Origin: Coriobacteriia bacterium
Lineage (GTDB): Bacteria; Actinomycetota; Coriobacteriia; Anaerosomatales; Anaerosomataceae
Direction: 5' to 3'
Length of the DNA stretch: 64,000 bases
Assembly: GCA_030651765.1 (NCBI GenBank)
Contig: JAUSBY010000003.1
Coordinates: 62,001-126,000, forward strand
The first letter of the stretch is position 1, and every line of letters starts with the position of its first letter. A program made the position numbers and the translations under genes. Of this stretch, positions 32,111 to 41,900 are shown piece by piece. The notes beneath the pieces were generated by a model that was not told the DNA's origin, ran no database searches, and saw only the letters and a program-made list of their open reading frames with translations.

Positions 32111-32744
32111 AGTACCCGACGATCTCCTCGGCTGAAGCGAGACGCTCGATCGCCTCTCCGTGCGCCTCCTCCGTCCCGCGGGTGAGCCAGAGTGCCACGT
32201 TCCCCGAGTCTTTGACGTCCAGCCTCCAGAACGTCGCCTCGAGTCCGGCGTCGTGAAGGTAGGTGGGGGAGATGACCCTGGAGACCCGTGTCTCCGGGCT
32301 GAACGTGAGCTCATACGTGCGCGTCTCCCGGCGGACAGATCCGAAGTCGATCAAGGACAGCACGGTGAGGATGATGAGAGTCAGTGCGGTGCCCACTGCG
32401 ACCAGGACGTACTCGCCGAGAGCCGCCGTCACACCGAGTGCCGATGCCATCCAGACGGTCGCCGCGGTCGTGAGTCCGAAGACGGATCCGCGGCTCTGGA
32501 TGATAGCTCCGGCACCGAGAAACCCGATGCCGGTCGCGATGCCCGCCATCATGCGTACACCCTCGTCAGGAAGGCTCGTCATCGCCGCGAGCACGAATAT
32601 CGCGCTGCCTGTCGACACGAGTGTCAGTGTCCTGAACCCCGCGGATTTCTCTCGCCATTCACGCTCGAGGCCGATGAGCGCACCGGCCGCTGCCGCGACA
32701 GCGATGTGGATGATGAACTCTCTCCATTCGGTGAGATCGAGCAC
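32091..32744 (-). CDS. MgtC/SapB family membrane protein
   Basis: A 217-aa protein with about five membrane helices in the first 135 residues. AAGALIGLEREWREKSAGFRT, MAGIATGIGFLGAGAIIQ and GLTTAATVWMASALG are the family signatures. The C terminus is a roughly 80-residue soluble domain. MgtC proteins act in magnesium-limitation and acid-stress responses. GTG 32744 has GGAGG 8 bases upstream. It lies 18 bases after the zinc peptidase gene and likely shares its transcript. Confidence 0.92.
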   Translation of the reverse strand: MLDLTEWREFIIHIAVAAAAGALIGLEREWREKSAGFRTLTLVSTGSAIFVLAAMTSLPDEGVRMMAGIATGIGFLGAGAIIQSRGSVFGLTTAATVWMASALGVTAALGEYVLVAVGTALTLIILTVLSLIDFGSVRRETRTYELTFSPETRVSRVISPTYLHDAGLEATFWRLDVKDSGNVALWLTRGTEEAHGEAIERLASAEEIVGYSTELRQ

Positions 32745-32762
32745 CTGGCCGCCCTCCCATGC

Positions 32763-33599
32763 TCACAGGTCAGACACGCCGAATGTGTCCCAGTCGTCCA
32801 GGTTCCCTGCGGCGAATCCTTTCTTGAACCATCTCATCCTCTGCTCGGATGTTCCGTGCGTGAAGCTGTCGGGAACGACATAGCCCTGGGCCTCTCTCTG
32901 GAGGCGGTCATCGCCGATCGCGTTGGCGGCGGTCAGGGCTTCCTCCAGATCACCCTCCTCCAGCAGTCCGCGCCCTTGGGCGTGGCTGGCCCAGACGCCC
33001 GCAAGGTAGTCGGCTTGGAGCTCGAAGCGCACAGAGTACTGGTTGTACTCTTGTTCGCCAAGCTGCTGCCGGAGCTCTTCCAGTCTGGCCGTGACCCCCA
33101 ACTCCGTCTGGACGTGATGTCCGACTTCGTGCGCCACTACGTAGGCCATCGCGAAATCCCCGGGAGCCTGGAATCTGTCCCGGAGTGCCCGGAAGAAGCT
33201 CAGGTCGATATAGAGGTTGTTGTCCGCGGGACAGTAGAACGGACCGGTCGATGAGCCGGCGACGCCGCACGCGGAGCTGACACTGTCCGAGAACAACACC
33301 AGCGTTGGCTCGGCGTAGACCTCGCCCATCTCACCGAAGATCTCGGTCCAGACCATCTCGGTGTCAGCTAGCACGACGGAGACGAACTCCGCCAGCTCCT
33401 GTTCCTCTGCCGTCTCGACGTACGGAGCCTGGCTTTCTGGTGAGCCCTGAATGCCTTCGAGCACGTCTCCGGGGTTCCCGCCGAGCAGGGCGACAACGAG
33501 CATGAGAAGCAGCACTGCGCCGCCTCCGATCGCGACCTTACCGCCCCTGCCTCGTCGGTCCTCCACATTGGAGCTGCTTGGCAGTCCCCTCCACCTCAC
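32763..33599 (-). CDS. neutral zinc metallopeptidase, YpfJ family
   Basis: A 278-aa membrane-anchored peptidase-like protein. RWRGLPSSSNVEDRRG at the N terminus, a single membrane helix (residues 25-42), FYCPADNNLYIDLSFF, AYVVAHEVGHHVQ (HExxH-type zinc site), ELQADYLAGVWA (third ligand region) and GTSEQRMRWFKKGF are all typical. The true start is GTG 33599, with GGAGG 8 bases upstream, although the frame stays open further 5'. Target unknown. Divergent from topoisomerase IB across palindrome copy 2. Confidence 0.92.
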   Translation of the reverse strand: MRWRGLPSSSNVEDRRGRGGKVAIGGGAVLLLMLVVALLGGNPGDVLEGIQGSPESQAPYVETAEEQELAEFVSVVLADTEMVWTEIFGEMGEVYAEPTLVLFSDSVSSACGVAGSSTGPFYCPADNNLYIDLSFFRALRDRFQAPGDFAMAYVVAHEVGHHVQTELGVTARLEELRQQLGEQEYNQYSVRFELQADYLAGVWASHAQGRGLLEEGDLEEALTAANAIGDDRLQREAQGYVVPDSFTHGTSEQRMRWFKKGFAAGNLDDWDTFGVSDL

Positions 33600-33690
33600 C
33601 GACCTCACCTCCACAGGAGCTTCGAGTCCCCCGATGCCGTATCGATACCCATCGCCGACGCCGTGTGGCGCCCGAGCGCGGTGACAGACT

Positions 33691-33707
33691 GTGAAGAATC
33701 CGTTCAC
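33691..33707. promoter_or_regulatory. GTGAAG-N5-GTTCAC palindrome, copy 2
   Basis: The same 17-base element as at 30411-30427 (16 of 17 identical) between the divergent zinc peptidase and topoisomerase IB genes, 92 bases before one start and 95 before the other. Confidence 0.6.
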
Positions 33708-33801
33708 GGGCCGTGTCTTGAGACTCCGATGTGTCGGACAACGTGAAGGACGGGGTAAGCAGACGCTTAGTGCGAAGCCCGCGGAGGAAGGCAGTAATCT
33801 G

Positions 33802-34899
33802 ATGCCCGACCGGCGAGACGACACCTCCGAGCCAGTTCAGATCTCGCAGCATGACATCTCCGCGACGGTCGCCCATACCGTGGGGCTCGTATTCTCATCG
33901 GACTCCGCCCCAGGTATGCGCAGGCGAAGAGTCCGGGGAGGAGGCTCTTTCACCTATCGGCATGACGACGGTCGATCCGCGTCCCCAGAGGAGGTGCAGA
34001 GGATCGAGGGCCTGACGATCCCTCCAGCATGGGAGGACGTCTGGATCTGCGCAAAGGAACGCGGGCACGTGCAGGCTACCGGCCGTGACGCCCGGGGCAG
34101 GAAGCAGTACCGATACCACACGAAATGGCGTGCGGTTCGTGACGAGAACAAGTACGAGCGGCTCCTGGCCTTCGGGGAGGCTCTGCCACGCGTGCGGCAG
34201 CAGGTGGACGTCGATCTGCGCAGGGCCGTCATGGATCGTTCCCGTGCCCTGGCACTCGCCGTAGCGTTGCTCGACGAGACGCTGATCCGGGTAGGCAATC
34301 GCGAGTACGCGAAAACCAACAAGTCGTTCGGACTGACCACGCTTCGTGATGAGCATGTCGAAGTCTCCGCGACCAAGGTGCGTCTGCGCTTCCGCGGTAA
34401 GTCCGGCATGGAGCTCGACGCACGGGTGGACAATCCCCGGATCGCGCGGGCCGTCCGCCGCATCCGCGACCTGCCCGGCGAAGAGCTCTTTCAGTACGTG
34501 GATGAGACAGACACGCAACAGATCGTCGAGTCCGGTGAAGTGAACACGTACTTGCAGGAAGCAGCCGGTGATGCCATCACCAGCAAGGAGTTCCGGACAT
34601 GGGGCGGTAGCCTGGTGGTGGCCACCGCCCTGCTCGCCTCGGAGGACGCTTCGCCCTCGGACCTCGTTGTCACGGCCGCAGTCAGAGAGGCGGCTGCGGT
34701 GCTGGGCAACACGCCTGCCGTCTGCCGAAAGGCCTACGTCCACCCCGGTCTCATCGAGCTGTACCTGTCCGAGCAACTCGAGGCCGTGCGCGAGGCCGCT
34801 GCATCTGAGCCGGAGGACCCCTATCTGACCGAAGACGAACGGCTCTTCCTGGGCATCCTACGGGAGACTGCGCGCCGGCGGGCCGTCGCTCGCGGGTGA
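33802..34899 (+). CDS. DNA topoisomerase IB
   Basis: A 365-aa bacterial type IB topoisomerase, which relaxes supercoils through a 3'-phosphotyrosine link. Features in order: the N-terminal FTYRHDDGRSASPEEVQRIEGLTIPPAWEDVWIC, the catalytic-core Arg and Lys in GRKQYRYHTKWRAVRDENKY, LIRVGNREYAKTNKSFGLTTLR, FRGKSG, and the active Tyr in CRKAYVHPGLIELY. The start is set at ATG 33802 by family length; GGAGGAAGG lies slightly far upstream (10-14 bases). Followed by a strong terminator. Confidence 0.95.
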   Translation: MPDRRDDTSEPVQISQHDISATVAHTVGLVFSSDSAPGMRRRRVRGGGSFTYRHDDGRSASPEEVQRIEGLTIPPAWEDVWICAKERGHVQATGRDARGRKQYRYHTKWRAVRDENKYERLLAFGEALPRVRQQVDVDLRRAVMDRSRALALAVALLDETLIRVGNREYAKTNKSFGLTTLRDEHVEVSATKVRLRFRGKSGMELDARVDNPRIARAVRRIRDLPGEELFQYVDETDTQQIVESGEVNTYLQEAAGDAITSKEFRTWGGSLVVATALLASEDASPSDLVVTAAVREAAAVLGNTPAVCRKAYVHPGLIELYLSEQLEAVREAAASEPEDPYLTEDERLFLGILRETARRRAVARG

Positions 34900-34906
34900 C
34901 TAGGAA

Positions 34907-34939
34907 AGAGCCCCGATCCTGTGCTCGTATCGGGGCTCT
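34907..34939. terminator. bidirectional hairpin terminator
   Basis: Perfect 11-bp stem AGAGCCCCGAT / ATCGGGGCTCT with an 11-nt loop between the convergent topoisomerase IB and hemerythrin genes. Confidence 0.85.
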
Positions 34940-34968
34940 ACCATCTCGTAGCGAGTGACGCCGAGATG

Positions 34969-35409
34969 CTACTCTTCCGCTTTCTCTGCCTTCTCGTACG
35001 CCTCGTACAACGCGTCCAGTTGCTCCTTTGACGCGTGCTTCTTGAGCCACACGAAGTGCGTGCTCTCCTCTTCGTCCATGTGGTGCTCGTTCATCTCGAC
35101 GAGAACCGTCGCCTTTGCACTGAAGATCTCGCTTTCCAGACTCAGATCCATGATCTCCCTCAGCACGGTCCGAGCGGCGTGGTGTTCCTGTACTGCCTCA
35201 AGGGCATGCTTATCGGCCTTGCGATCTCCCGAATCCCGCATGTAGGGGAAGATGGACGCTTCCTCGCCGGCCATGTGGGGAAGCAGCTCCTCCTGCATCC
35301 GCTCTCGCATGTCCTTGCGCCCGTCGGCATCGGCGGCGTTCTTCAGTCGCTCTCCGAGTGCGCGTTGCTTCTCGTGATCCTCGATAAGGTGCTCGACGAA
35401 TTCGTGCAT
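34969..35409 (-). CDS. hemerythrin-domain protein
   Basis: A 146-aa four-helix protein with non-heme di-iron ligands in the hemerythrin order: HLIEDH, HMAGEEASIFPYM (HxxxE), EHHAAR and HHMDEEE. Such proteins bind O2, NO or act in iron handling. ATG 35409 has AAAGGA 6 bases upstream. It lies 55 bases after the catalase gene in the same direction and is probably co-expressed with it, which suits a role in oxidative stress. Confidence 0.9.
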   Translation of the reverse strand: MHEFVEHLIEDHEKQRALGERLKNAADADGRKDMRERMQEELLPHMAGEEASIFPYMRDSGDRKADKHALEAVQEHHAARTVLREIMDLSLESEIFSAKATVLVEMNEHHMDEEESTHFVWLKKHASKEQLDALYEAYEKAEKAEE

Positions 35410-35464
35410 GATCGTTCCTTTCATCGGTGTACTGCGTCATGTGTGCGGTCCCGGAACACCGAAG

Positions 35465-37573
35465 CTACGTCTTACTCCTTACCTCGGGCTCCCGAGCCCA
35501 TTGGCGGGTCTTCGCCGCCTTGATGAACGCCTTGGTGTCTGACGCGGCGACGACTCCTGCATCCGGCATGACACCGGCAGCGTCGAGGAGCGCCTGGGCT
35601 CCTCCGTCAGCGGCGATCGCCTTGAGGTGCGAGAACGCATCGGCGACGAATGCCTTTGCCGCCGCTTCACCGGCCAGCATTGTGCCACCTGACTCCGAAA
35701 GCACGACCGCCACGGCGTCGTAGAAGACGGACGGCGAACCGGCCAGCTGGGCGTCAGCGTTGAGGGTCTTGCGACCGGCCGTTTTGAGCTTGCCGATCGT
35801 CGGCGCGACCACAGTCACGGCTGCGCCCGCGTCCTCGGCAGCCGTGCGAATGCTGTCCACCGTGCCTTCGTCTGAACCTTCGGCCACGAGGATGCCGACT
35901 GCTCGTCCTTCGAGGGTCTCCTTCATGCGCGGGATCAGCGTCGTGGCGGGCGACTTGGGAAGGTCCTGGACGGGAACGGCCGGCTTGGGTGCCGTCGGGA
36001 GCGGGTCGATCGAGAGGCCCTTGGCGACCCGCTTGGCCAGATCCTGATCTATGTTGCGCACATGAGCCACCATTGCCTCGCGAACGTGGGCTGTCTGTAC
36101 CTTGGACAGCTCGAAGATGAGCGCTGAGGCCATGTGTGCCTGCTCAACAGGACTCTGGCTACGGTAGAACTGCCGGGCCTGGCTGTAGTGGTCGGCAAAC
36201 GACTCAGCCCTGATCCGACCTTTCGAGCCGTCCTCAGTGGGCTGGGCGCAGCTGCGGAAGCCGGCATCGGTCTCACGCGGCTTGTCGGGTTCGAGAGACT
36301 GTGGCTCGTACGCCACGCGCCCTGTCGGCACCCCCATCTGCATGTGCCCGTCCCGTTGGTTGTTGGCTACCCCCGCACGGGGCGCGTTGATCGGTATCTG
36401 GTGGAAGTTGGGCCCTCCGAGACGCGAGAGTTGCGTGTCGAGGTATGAGAACAGCCGGCCCTGAAGGAGCGGGTCGTTGCTGAAGTCGATACCCGGGACG
36501 ATGTTTGCCGGGCAGAATGCAACCTGCTCGGTCTCCGCAAAGAAGTTGTCGGGCCAGCGGTCGAGAACCATACGGCCGATGACCTTGAGAGGCACCATCT
36601 CTTCGGGCACGATCTTCGTCGGGTCAAGATGGTCGAAGGGGAACCCCTCGGCCTCTTCCTCTGTGAACAGCTGCACGGCGAGGTCCCATGCTGGGAAGTC
36701 ACCCCGCAAGATGGCCTCGAACATATCGCGACGGTGGAAGTCCTGATCGGCGCCGGCTATCTTCACGGCCTCGTCCCAGACGGTCGACTGCAGGCCGAGC
36801 ACGGGCCTCCAGTGGAACTTTACGAACGTGCTCTTGCCCGACTGGTTGATCAATCGGAAGCTGTGCACGCCAAACCCTTCGATCATGCGCAGCGACCGCG
36901 GTATGGTGCGGTCGGACATCTGCCACATGACCATGTGCATTGCCTCCGGTGTATGCGAGATGAAGTCCCAGAACGTGTCGTGCGCGGACGCCGCCTGGGG
37001 AAATGCCCGGTCCGGCTCCATCTTGAGCGCGTGCACGAGGTCAGGGAACTTGATCGCATCCTGGATGAAGAACACCGGGACGTTGTTGCCCACGAGGTCG
37101 TAGTTGCCTTCCCCGGTGTAGAACTTCACGGCGAATCCGCGCACATCACGCGGCGTGTCGACAGAGCCTGCGCCACCCGCCACCGTGGAAATGCGCGCGA
37201 ACACCGGAGTCTCGACGTCGACTTCGGTGAAGAGCTTGGCGGTCGTGTAACGGCCGAGCGACTTCTTCAGCGTGAACCTGCCGTGCACTCCGGTTCCGCG
37301 AGCATGCACGATGCGCTCGGGAATGCGTTCGTGGTCGAAATGCATGATCTTCTCGCGCAGGACGAAGTCCTCGAGAAGTGTCGGTCCTCGCTCGCTCGCA
37401 CGTAGGGAGTTCTGATTGTCCGATATCGGCACTCCCTGGTTGGTTGTAAGAGCCGGATGCTTGCCGCCCGCCTTCTGGTGGTGCTCACCAGCATTGCCCA
37501 GGGGCGTTCCGCCGCTCTTGCTTGTCGGCTTCTTCTTGGGGCCGCTGCTCTTCTGCGGCTTGCTGCGTGGCAT
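35465..37573 (-). CDS. katE: large-subunit monofunctional catalase (HPII type)
   Basis: A 702-aa heme catalase breaking down H2O2. The distal His is in [12 protein letters not shown], the Asn in [15 protein letters not shown], and the proximal heme Tyr in [16 protein letters not shown] lysine-rich 40-residue N-terminal extension and a C-terminal DJ-1/PfpI-like flavodoxin domain (from about residue 550, [15 protein letters not shown]) are those of the large HPII clade. GGGAG is 6 bases before the ATG. The hemerythrin gene follows. Confidence 0.96.
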   Translation of the reverse strand: MPRSKPQKSSGPKKKPTSKSGGTPLGNAGEHHQKAGGKHPALTTNQGVPISDNQNSLRASERGPTLLEDFVLREKIMHFDHERIPERIVHARGTGVHGRFTLKKSLGRYTTAKLFTEVDVETPVFARISTVAGGAGSVDTPRDVRGFAVKFYTGEGNYDLVGNNVPVFFIQDAIKFPDLVHALKMEPDRAFPQAASAHDTFWDFISHTPEAMHMVMWQMSDRTIPRSLRMIEGFGVHSFRLINQSGKSTFVKFHWRPVLGLQSTVWDEAVKIAGADQDFHRRDMFEAILRGDFPAWDLAVQLFTEEEAEGFPFDHLDPTKIVPEEMVPLKVIGRMVLDRWPDNFFAETEQVAFCPANIVPGIDFSNDPLLQGRLFSYLDTQLSRLGGPNFHQIPINAPRAGVANNQRDGHMQMGVPTGRVAYEPQSLEPDKPRETDAGFRSCAQPTEDGSKGRIRAESFADHYSQARQFYRSQSPVEQAHMASALIFELSKVQTAHVREAMVAHVRNIDQDLAKRVAKGLSIDPLPTAPKPAVPVQDLPKSPATTLIPRMKETLEGRAVGILVAEGSDEGTVDSIRTAAEDAGAAVTVVAPTIGKLKTAGRKTLNADAQLAGSPSVFYDAVAVVLSESGGTMLAGEAAAKAFVADAFSHLKAIAADGGAQALLDAAGVMPDAGVVAASDTKAFIKAAKTRQWAREPEVRSKT

Positions 37574-37662
37574 GACAGTCTCCCATCTGGTAGACGTTGG
37601 TTACTCGGACTCTCCTCACTCATCTGTCACCTGGTCGCTCAGCGCCGAGAAATCGCCGAGGA

Positions 37663-37699
37663 AATGCGCCCGCTGCTCAGGGGGAGGAGCGGGCGCATT
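37663..37699 (-). terminator. hairpin terminator after the YggT gene
   Basis: Perfect 12-bp stem AATGCGCCCGCT / AGCGGGCGCATT with a 13-nt loop, followed on the minus strand by TTCC. It separates the small membrane-protein genes from katE. Confidence 0.75.
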
Positions 37700-37732
37700 G
37701 GGGGCGTGATCGTAAGCAGCGGGGCGGTGTGC

Positions 37733-38164
37733 CTAGGTCTGCGCGTGCAGTTCCTCGGTTTCCTCCGCAGTCTCGACGCGCTCCGTCTGCTCGATTGTGT
37801 CCACCGCCGAGCGGGGAGTCAGCGCCCTGACGAGCGAAGCGATGCCCCAGGCGATAAGTGCGTAGACTGCGATCGCCAGAAGAACGCTCCAATCGAGAAC
37901 GGCGCCCTCGACCTGCGGAGTTGAGAAGACCGCCTCGAACGGAGCCATGAACGGTGCCGCAATCGAGTAGACCAGCTGCACGAACCCGGCATCGGGGTTG
38001 GCGCCGAGCAGCCTGAGCACGAAGCGCAGACCGAGCACCACCTCGATGGCCCCAAAGATGAAGTAGACGATGTTGATGATGATCGCCTCGGTGGGCCTAC
38101 GCCTTTCGCTGTGGACTACCGCTCGCTCCGTGTGTCCACGTGAGCCTGCGCGTACTTCGCTCAT
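37733..38164 (-). CDS. YggT family membrane protein
   Basis: A 143-aa protein. After a basic N terminus come two YggT-type membrane regions: IINIVYFIFGAIEVVLGLRFVLRLLGANPDAGF and VYSIAAPFMAPFEAVF...DWSVLLAIAVYALIAWGI. The F-x-P-F-x pattern between helices is the YggT mark. Function is poorly known; links to osmotic or envelope stress are reported for some members. ATG 38164 or a TTG at 38176 (closer to GGAAGGGG) could be the start. Third in a row of small membrane-protein genes. Confidence 0.85.
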   Translation of the reverse strand: MSEVRAGSRGHTERAVVHSERRRPTEAIIINIVYFIFGAIEVVLGLRFVLRLLGANPDAGFVQLVYSIAAPFMAPFEAVFSTPQVEGAVLDWSVLLAIAVYALIAWGIASLVRALTPRSAVDTIEQTERVETAEETEELHAQT

Positions 38165-38188
38165 CGGGTGCGTCAACCCCTTCCGCTA

Positions 38189-38428
38189 CTAGGTGGTCTC
38201 GTCGCTCTCGCCTGGCACGACGATGTTGATATCTTGGTCCGGCTGCACTTGCTCCTGCTCGATGTTGATGGTGTCCGAGTCGTTGTCGTTGGCAAAGGGC
38301 GCCACGACCCAGCCCGGCCAGACGAACAGAACGACGAGCAGCACGATCACGAGCAATGCGACGATGCCCCACACGGCAGAACTGTCGCGCTCTACGGTCG
38401 TAACCCTGTCTCTATCGATATCTGCCAT
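38189..38428 (-). CDS. small single-pass membrane protein
   Basis: A 79-aa protein: a polar charged first 18 residues (DIDRDRVTTVERDSS), one strong membrane helix (WGIVALLVIVLLVVLFVWPGWVV) and an acidic tail (NDNDSDTINIEQEQVQPDQDINI). GAGGAG lies 9 bases before the ATG. It sits between the 48-aa Lmo0937-like gene and yggT. No function known. Confidence 0.75.
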   Translation of the reverse strand: MADIDRDRVTTVERDSSAVWGIVALLVIVLLVVLFVWPGWVVAPFANDNDSDTINIEQEQVQPDQDINIVVPGESDETT

Positions 38429-38556
38429 TCTTGGTCACTCCTCACATCCGGGTGGCTGCGATCTGCCAACCACCGACCCTGCGGCTCGTACGCGCCGCAC
38501 CCTGCGTAACCCAGGGCGCGGCTGTCGTTCCATCCATAGAAGGATCGGGGAGCGGA

Positions 38557-38703
38557 TCAGGCGGCTCTTCGTCCCGATACCATCTGGTAGATGAACACGA
38601 TCAGTGCGATCACGAGCAGCGCATGAATCAGTCCGCCACCGATTTCGGTGACCAAACCCACCAACCAGAGCACCACTAGAATTCCTACGATTGTCCACAA
38701 CAT
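38557..38703 (-). CDS. Lmo0937-like 48-aa membrane protein
   Basis: A very short gene read directly from the DNA: ATG at 38703, TGA at 38557-38559. The product starts MLWTIVGILVVLWLVGL, has GGGLIHALLVIALIVFIYQ as a second hydrophobic stretch, and ends SGRRAA. The MLWTI...LLVIALIV layout is that of Lmo0937/DUF5670 small membrane proteins, which often accompany stress genes. AGGA lies 8-9 bases upstream. It heads the cluster with the 79-aa membrane protein and yggT. Confidence 0.82.
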   Translation of the reverse strand: MLWTIVGILVVLWLVGLVTEIGGGLIHALLVIALIVFIYQMVSGRRAA

Positions 38704-38949
38704 GGTCTCTTCCTCTCTCCGTGGCCTTCGCTGCGACCTCCGCGAATGGCCTCATGGACTGCCTACATTGGGATTTCCCCGCTCACTCTGCGGGCTTGCC
38801 TTAACTCACCGTGAACTCGTGTGACATCTGAGGTCCGGGCTCTTCGGACTTCGAGCCGACGTGTGCAGGGATGTTGAGCCCACGCGGCCAGTGGGCTACG
38901 GGGCCCGGCGGGTATCAACACTCTGTGGCTGGAGCCGAAAGGGCGTTTG

Positions 38950-41900
38950 GTGAACCCGATGCATGCACCTGAAGTTCCCGACGACATGCCCCCCGCGTCT
39001 CGAGAAGCGCGTGAGGTCTCGCTTCTCGAGGCGGTGGGCACCGCCGTCGTCATCACCGACGCTTTCGCCCGCATACGGTTCATGAACGGCGCCGCTCGGA
39101 CGCTGCACGGACTCGAGAGCGACACAGGGTATGTTGGCGCGGAGTACGGGTCCGGTTTCGACATGTTCGACCGGCAGGGGCTCCCTGTGGCAGAGGCCTC
39201 GTCTCCGGTATGGCAGGCCGCACGCGGGCGCCCCGTCGTTGCGGAGACGGTCGTCGTCAGGTTCACGGATGATGAGACGCCCCATTTGTGGGAGTACTCG
39301 GCTTCGTTAGTCGATGCGGACGGTCCGTCGCCGGCCGTGGTACTCACCATCCGGGAGATCCCCGATGCCTTCACCGACGATCGAAAGGTCGGAGGGCACA
39401 GTGCCTCGGAGGAGAATCTCAACGCACAGAGCCTGGACAGGCTACTCGAGTTGCTGCCGAGCGGTGCAGCCATCTGTGACGACCAGGGTAGGATGCTCGC
39501 CACGAACCCCAGGATCGAGGAGATCTGGGGCGGGATGCCCCGCTCGGAGAGTTTCGACGAGTTCGGGATCTATCGCGCACGATGGGCGGACACCGGCACG
39601 CCGCTCCTCCCACAGGACTGGGCGATGTATCGCGCGGTCATGTTCGGTGAGACGTGCACAGGCGAGCTGCTGGACATCGACCGGTTCGACGGTGGACAGG
39701 CAACGATTCTGAACTCGGCGGCGCCGATTCGCAACGAGCGCGGTGTGATCGTCGGCGCCGTAGCGGTTCTGGCTGATGTCACCGAGTACATGCGCAGAGA
39801 ACGTCTTGAGCGGCAGATGGTCCGTGCCATCCCGGAGATTCTTCGAGCGCGGAGCACCGACGTGCGCATCGGCGTCGTGGCGGGTCTGATGGACAGCATG
39901 TTCATGGGTTCGACGGTGTTCGTGTCCGTTCAGGAAGGGGGTGGTCTCGCACTCACCGATCGGAGCAGTGTCCGGACGGCTACACTCCTGGAGCGCCATG
40001 CGCCTGATGTATGGGACGCGCTGAAGTCGCTGCGCGCCCGGCACGTACCCCGTTCGACCGGCTCGAGAAAGTCCTCGCTCCTCATCATCCCGGTGCAGTC
40101 AGGTGTTCGCGCCGCAGGCTGCTTCCTGACGACGAGCGACGGGGCCTGGATCCCCGAGTTGGGGCTCGATGTGGCGCAACAGATGGTCGAACTGCTTCCC
40201 TCGCTCTTCGATGCCCCCTTCTTCGATGAGAACGAACGCCAGAAGATCACGAGCTACTCCTTCTCGCTCGCCGGCCCTCTCGTGGCGCTGTTGAGTGATG
40301 AGGTTCTCGGCTTCGAGGAGCCCGAGTGGATATCGTCCCGCGTTCTCGAACTGCTGATGGAGTACGCCGAAGCCGACTACGGGCGCGTAGTTGAGTCGAA
40401 TGAGGGGGACTCCGATCACAGTCTCCGTGCGCTGAGTGAGATCGGTGCCGAAGAGGGAGTGGTTCCCATCGAGTCTCTCGGACTGCCCGCCGCTACGGTG
40501 ACGGGCCAGACGATCATCGTCGCTGCCGGTGCCGAGGCACCCGATTCTGTCGGCTACGAATCGTTTGCAAGCTTTCCATTCGTGACGGATTCCGGGTCCG
40601 GGGCAATCACCCTCGCGTGGCTGAAGAGTCGAGATTCCGCCCACATGCGGGCAGGTGACCTTGCCCTAGGGGCAGCCTTCCTCGGGTTACTTCTGAGCGG
40701 CTCGCAATTGCGATCACGGCTGCAGCGAGCCCAGGAGGCGCACCTCTTCGTCGGCGCCGTGGCAGCGGCCGCAGCGTCTTGTTTCGACGCTGCCGGCATT
40801 CGCGACGCGGTGGCCAATGTCGTCAAGAGGCAGTTCGGTTCTGACGCGGAGACTCACTTGTTCCGGATGGATTCGGCGAGCCGGCTTCGAGAGGTTGCGC
40901 CAACCTTCACCGCCGCGCCAGCCGTGGTCTGCGACTGGTCGGAGGTTGAAGGACCCCTGGCCAGCTCATCGACCGGAGTCCTGCTGATCACACCAGACAA
41001 CAACCCATTCTGCGCTTTACTCCCACTGCGCGAGGGCGAGCAGGCCGTGGTGGCTGTTCTCCAGCTTCGAGGCCGCCCTATCGGCCTCATGATGACGGTC
41101 CTTGATGGCGAACGTGACGTTGACGCGAACATGCTCAGCCTGCTGGACGCCGCGGCTCGTGAAGTCGCCGAAGCGCTCGCGGTTGCGTGGTATTCAAGCA
41201 CTCAGGTCAGAATCGCCATGCGAAGTCGTGTCGCAGAGGCCATAGAGGCTGAGGTGCGTGCCCTGAGCGACGAGGACGATATCATCGATGCGGCGGTGCG
41301 CACGGCCCTCGCTGCGCTCAAGGCCGAAGGCATCGCCCACCTGAGGAAGACCCATGCCGGATGGCAGGTCGCATGCTGGGCGGGCCGTGTGGACACGACC
41401 AGCGTCGTGAACATGGTCGACTCGGCCGTTACGGATGTCTCGACCGGATCAGCGATCCTTGCTGACAACGACACAGCAGTGGTCTCAAGTATGTGGATCG
41501 ATGAGGAACTGTGTGCGCTCGTCGCATTGAGGACGCGTAATCAAGTGCCGTTCTCCCGAGACGACCTGGAGCTTCTGTATCGGATACACGTCATCGTCTC
41601 CGAGGCGATCCGCTCTCTCCGGCTCGCCCGGGAGCGAGAGGCTCTGCTGGTAGCACGGGAGCGCTGGCTTGCGGATATCTCTCATGACCTCAAGACCCCG
41701 CTCAGCGCCATCCGTGCGTACGCCGAGCTGCTGTCCAGCACTGGAGACACTACGCAGGACGAGGTGAGACGCCAGGGGGGGCGCATCTTGCAGCAGGCCT
41801 CCGGGATTCAGTATCTGATCGACAACCTCCTGCTGGTATTCCGGATTCGTGCCAAGGCGCTTCCTGTCGAGATGACCGTTCAAGATGCCAACGATGTTGC

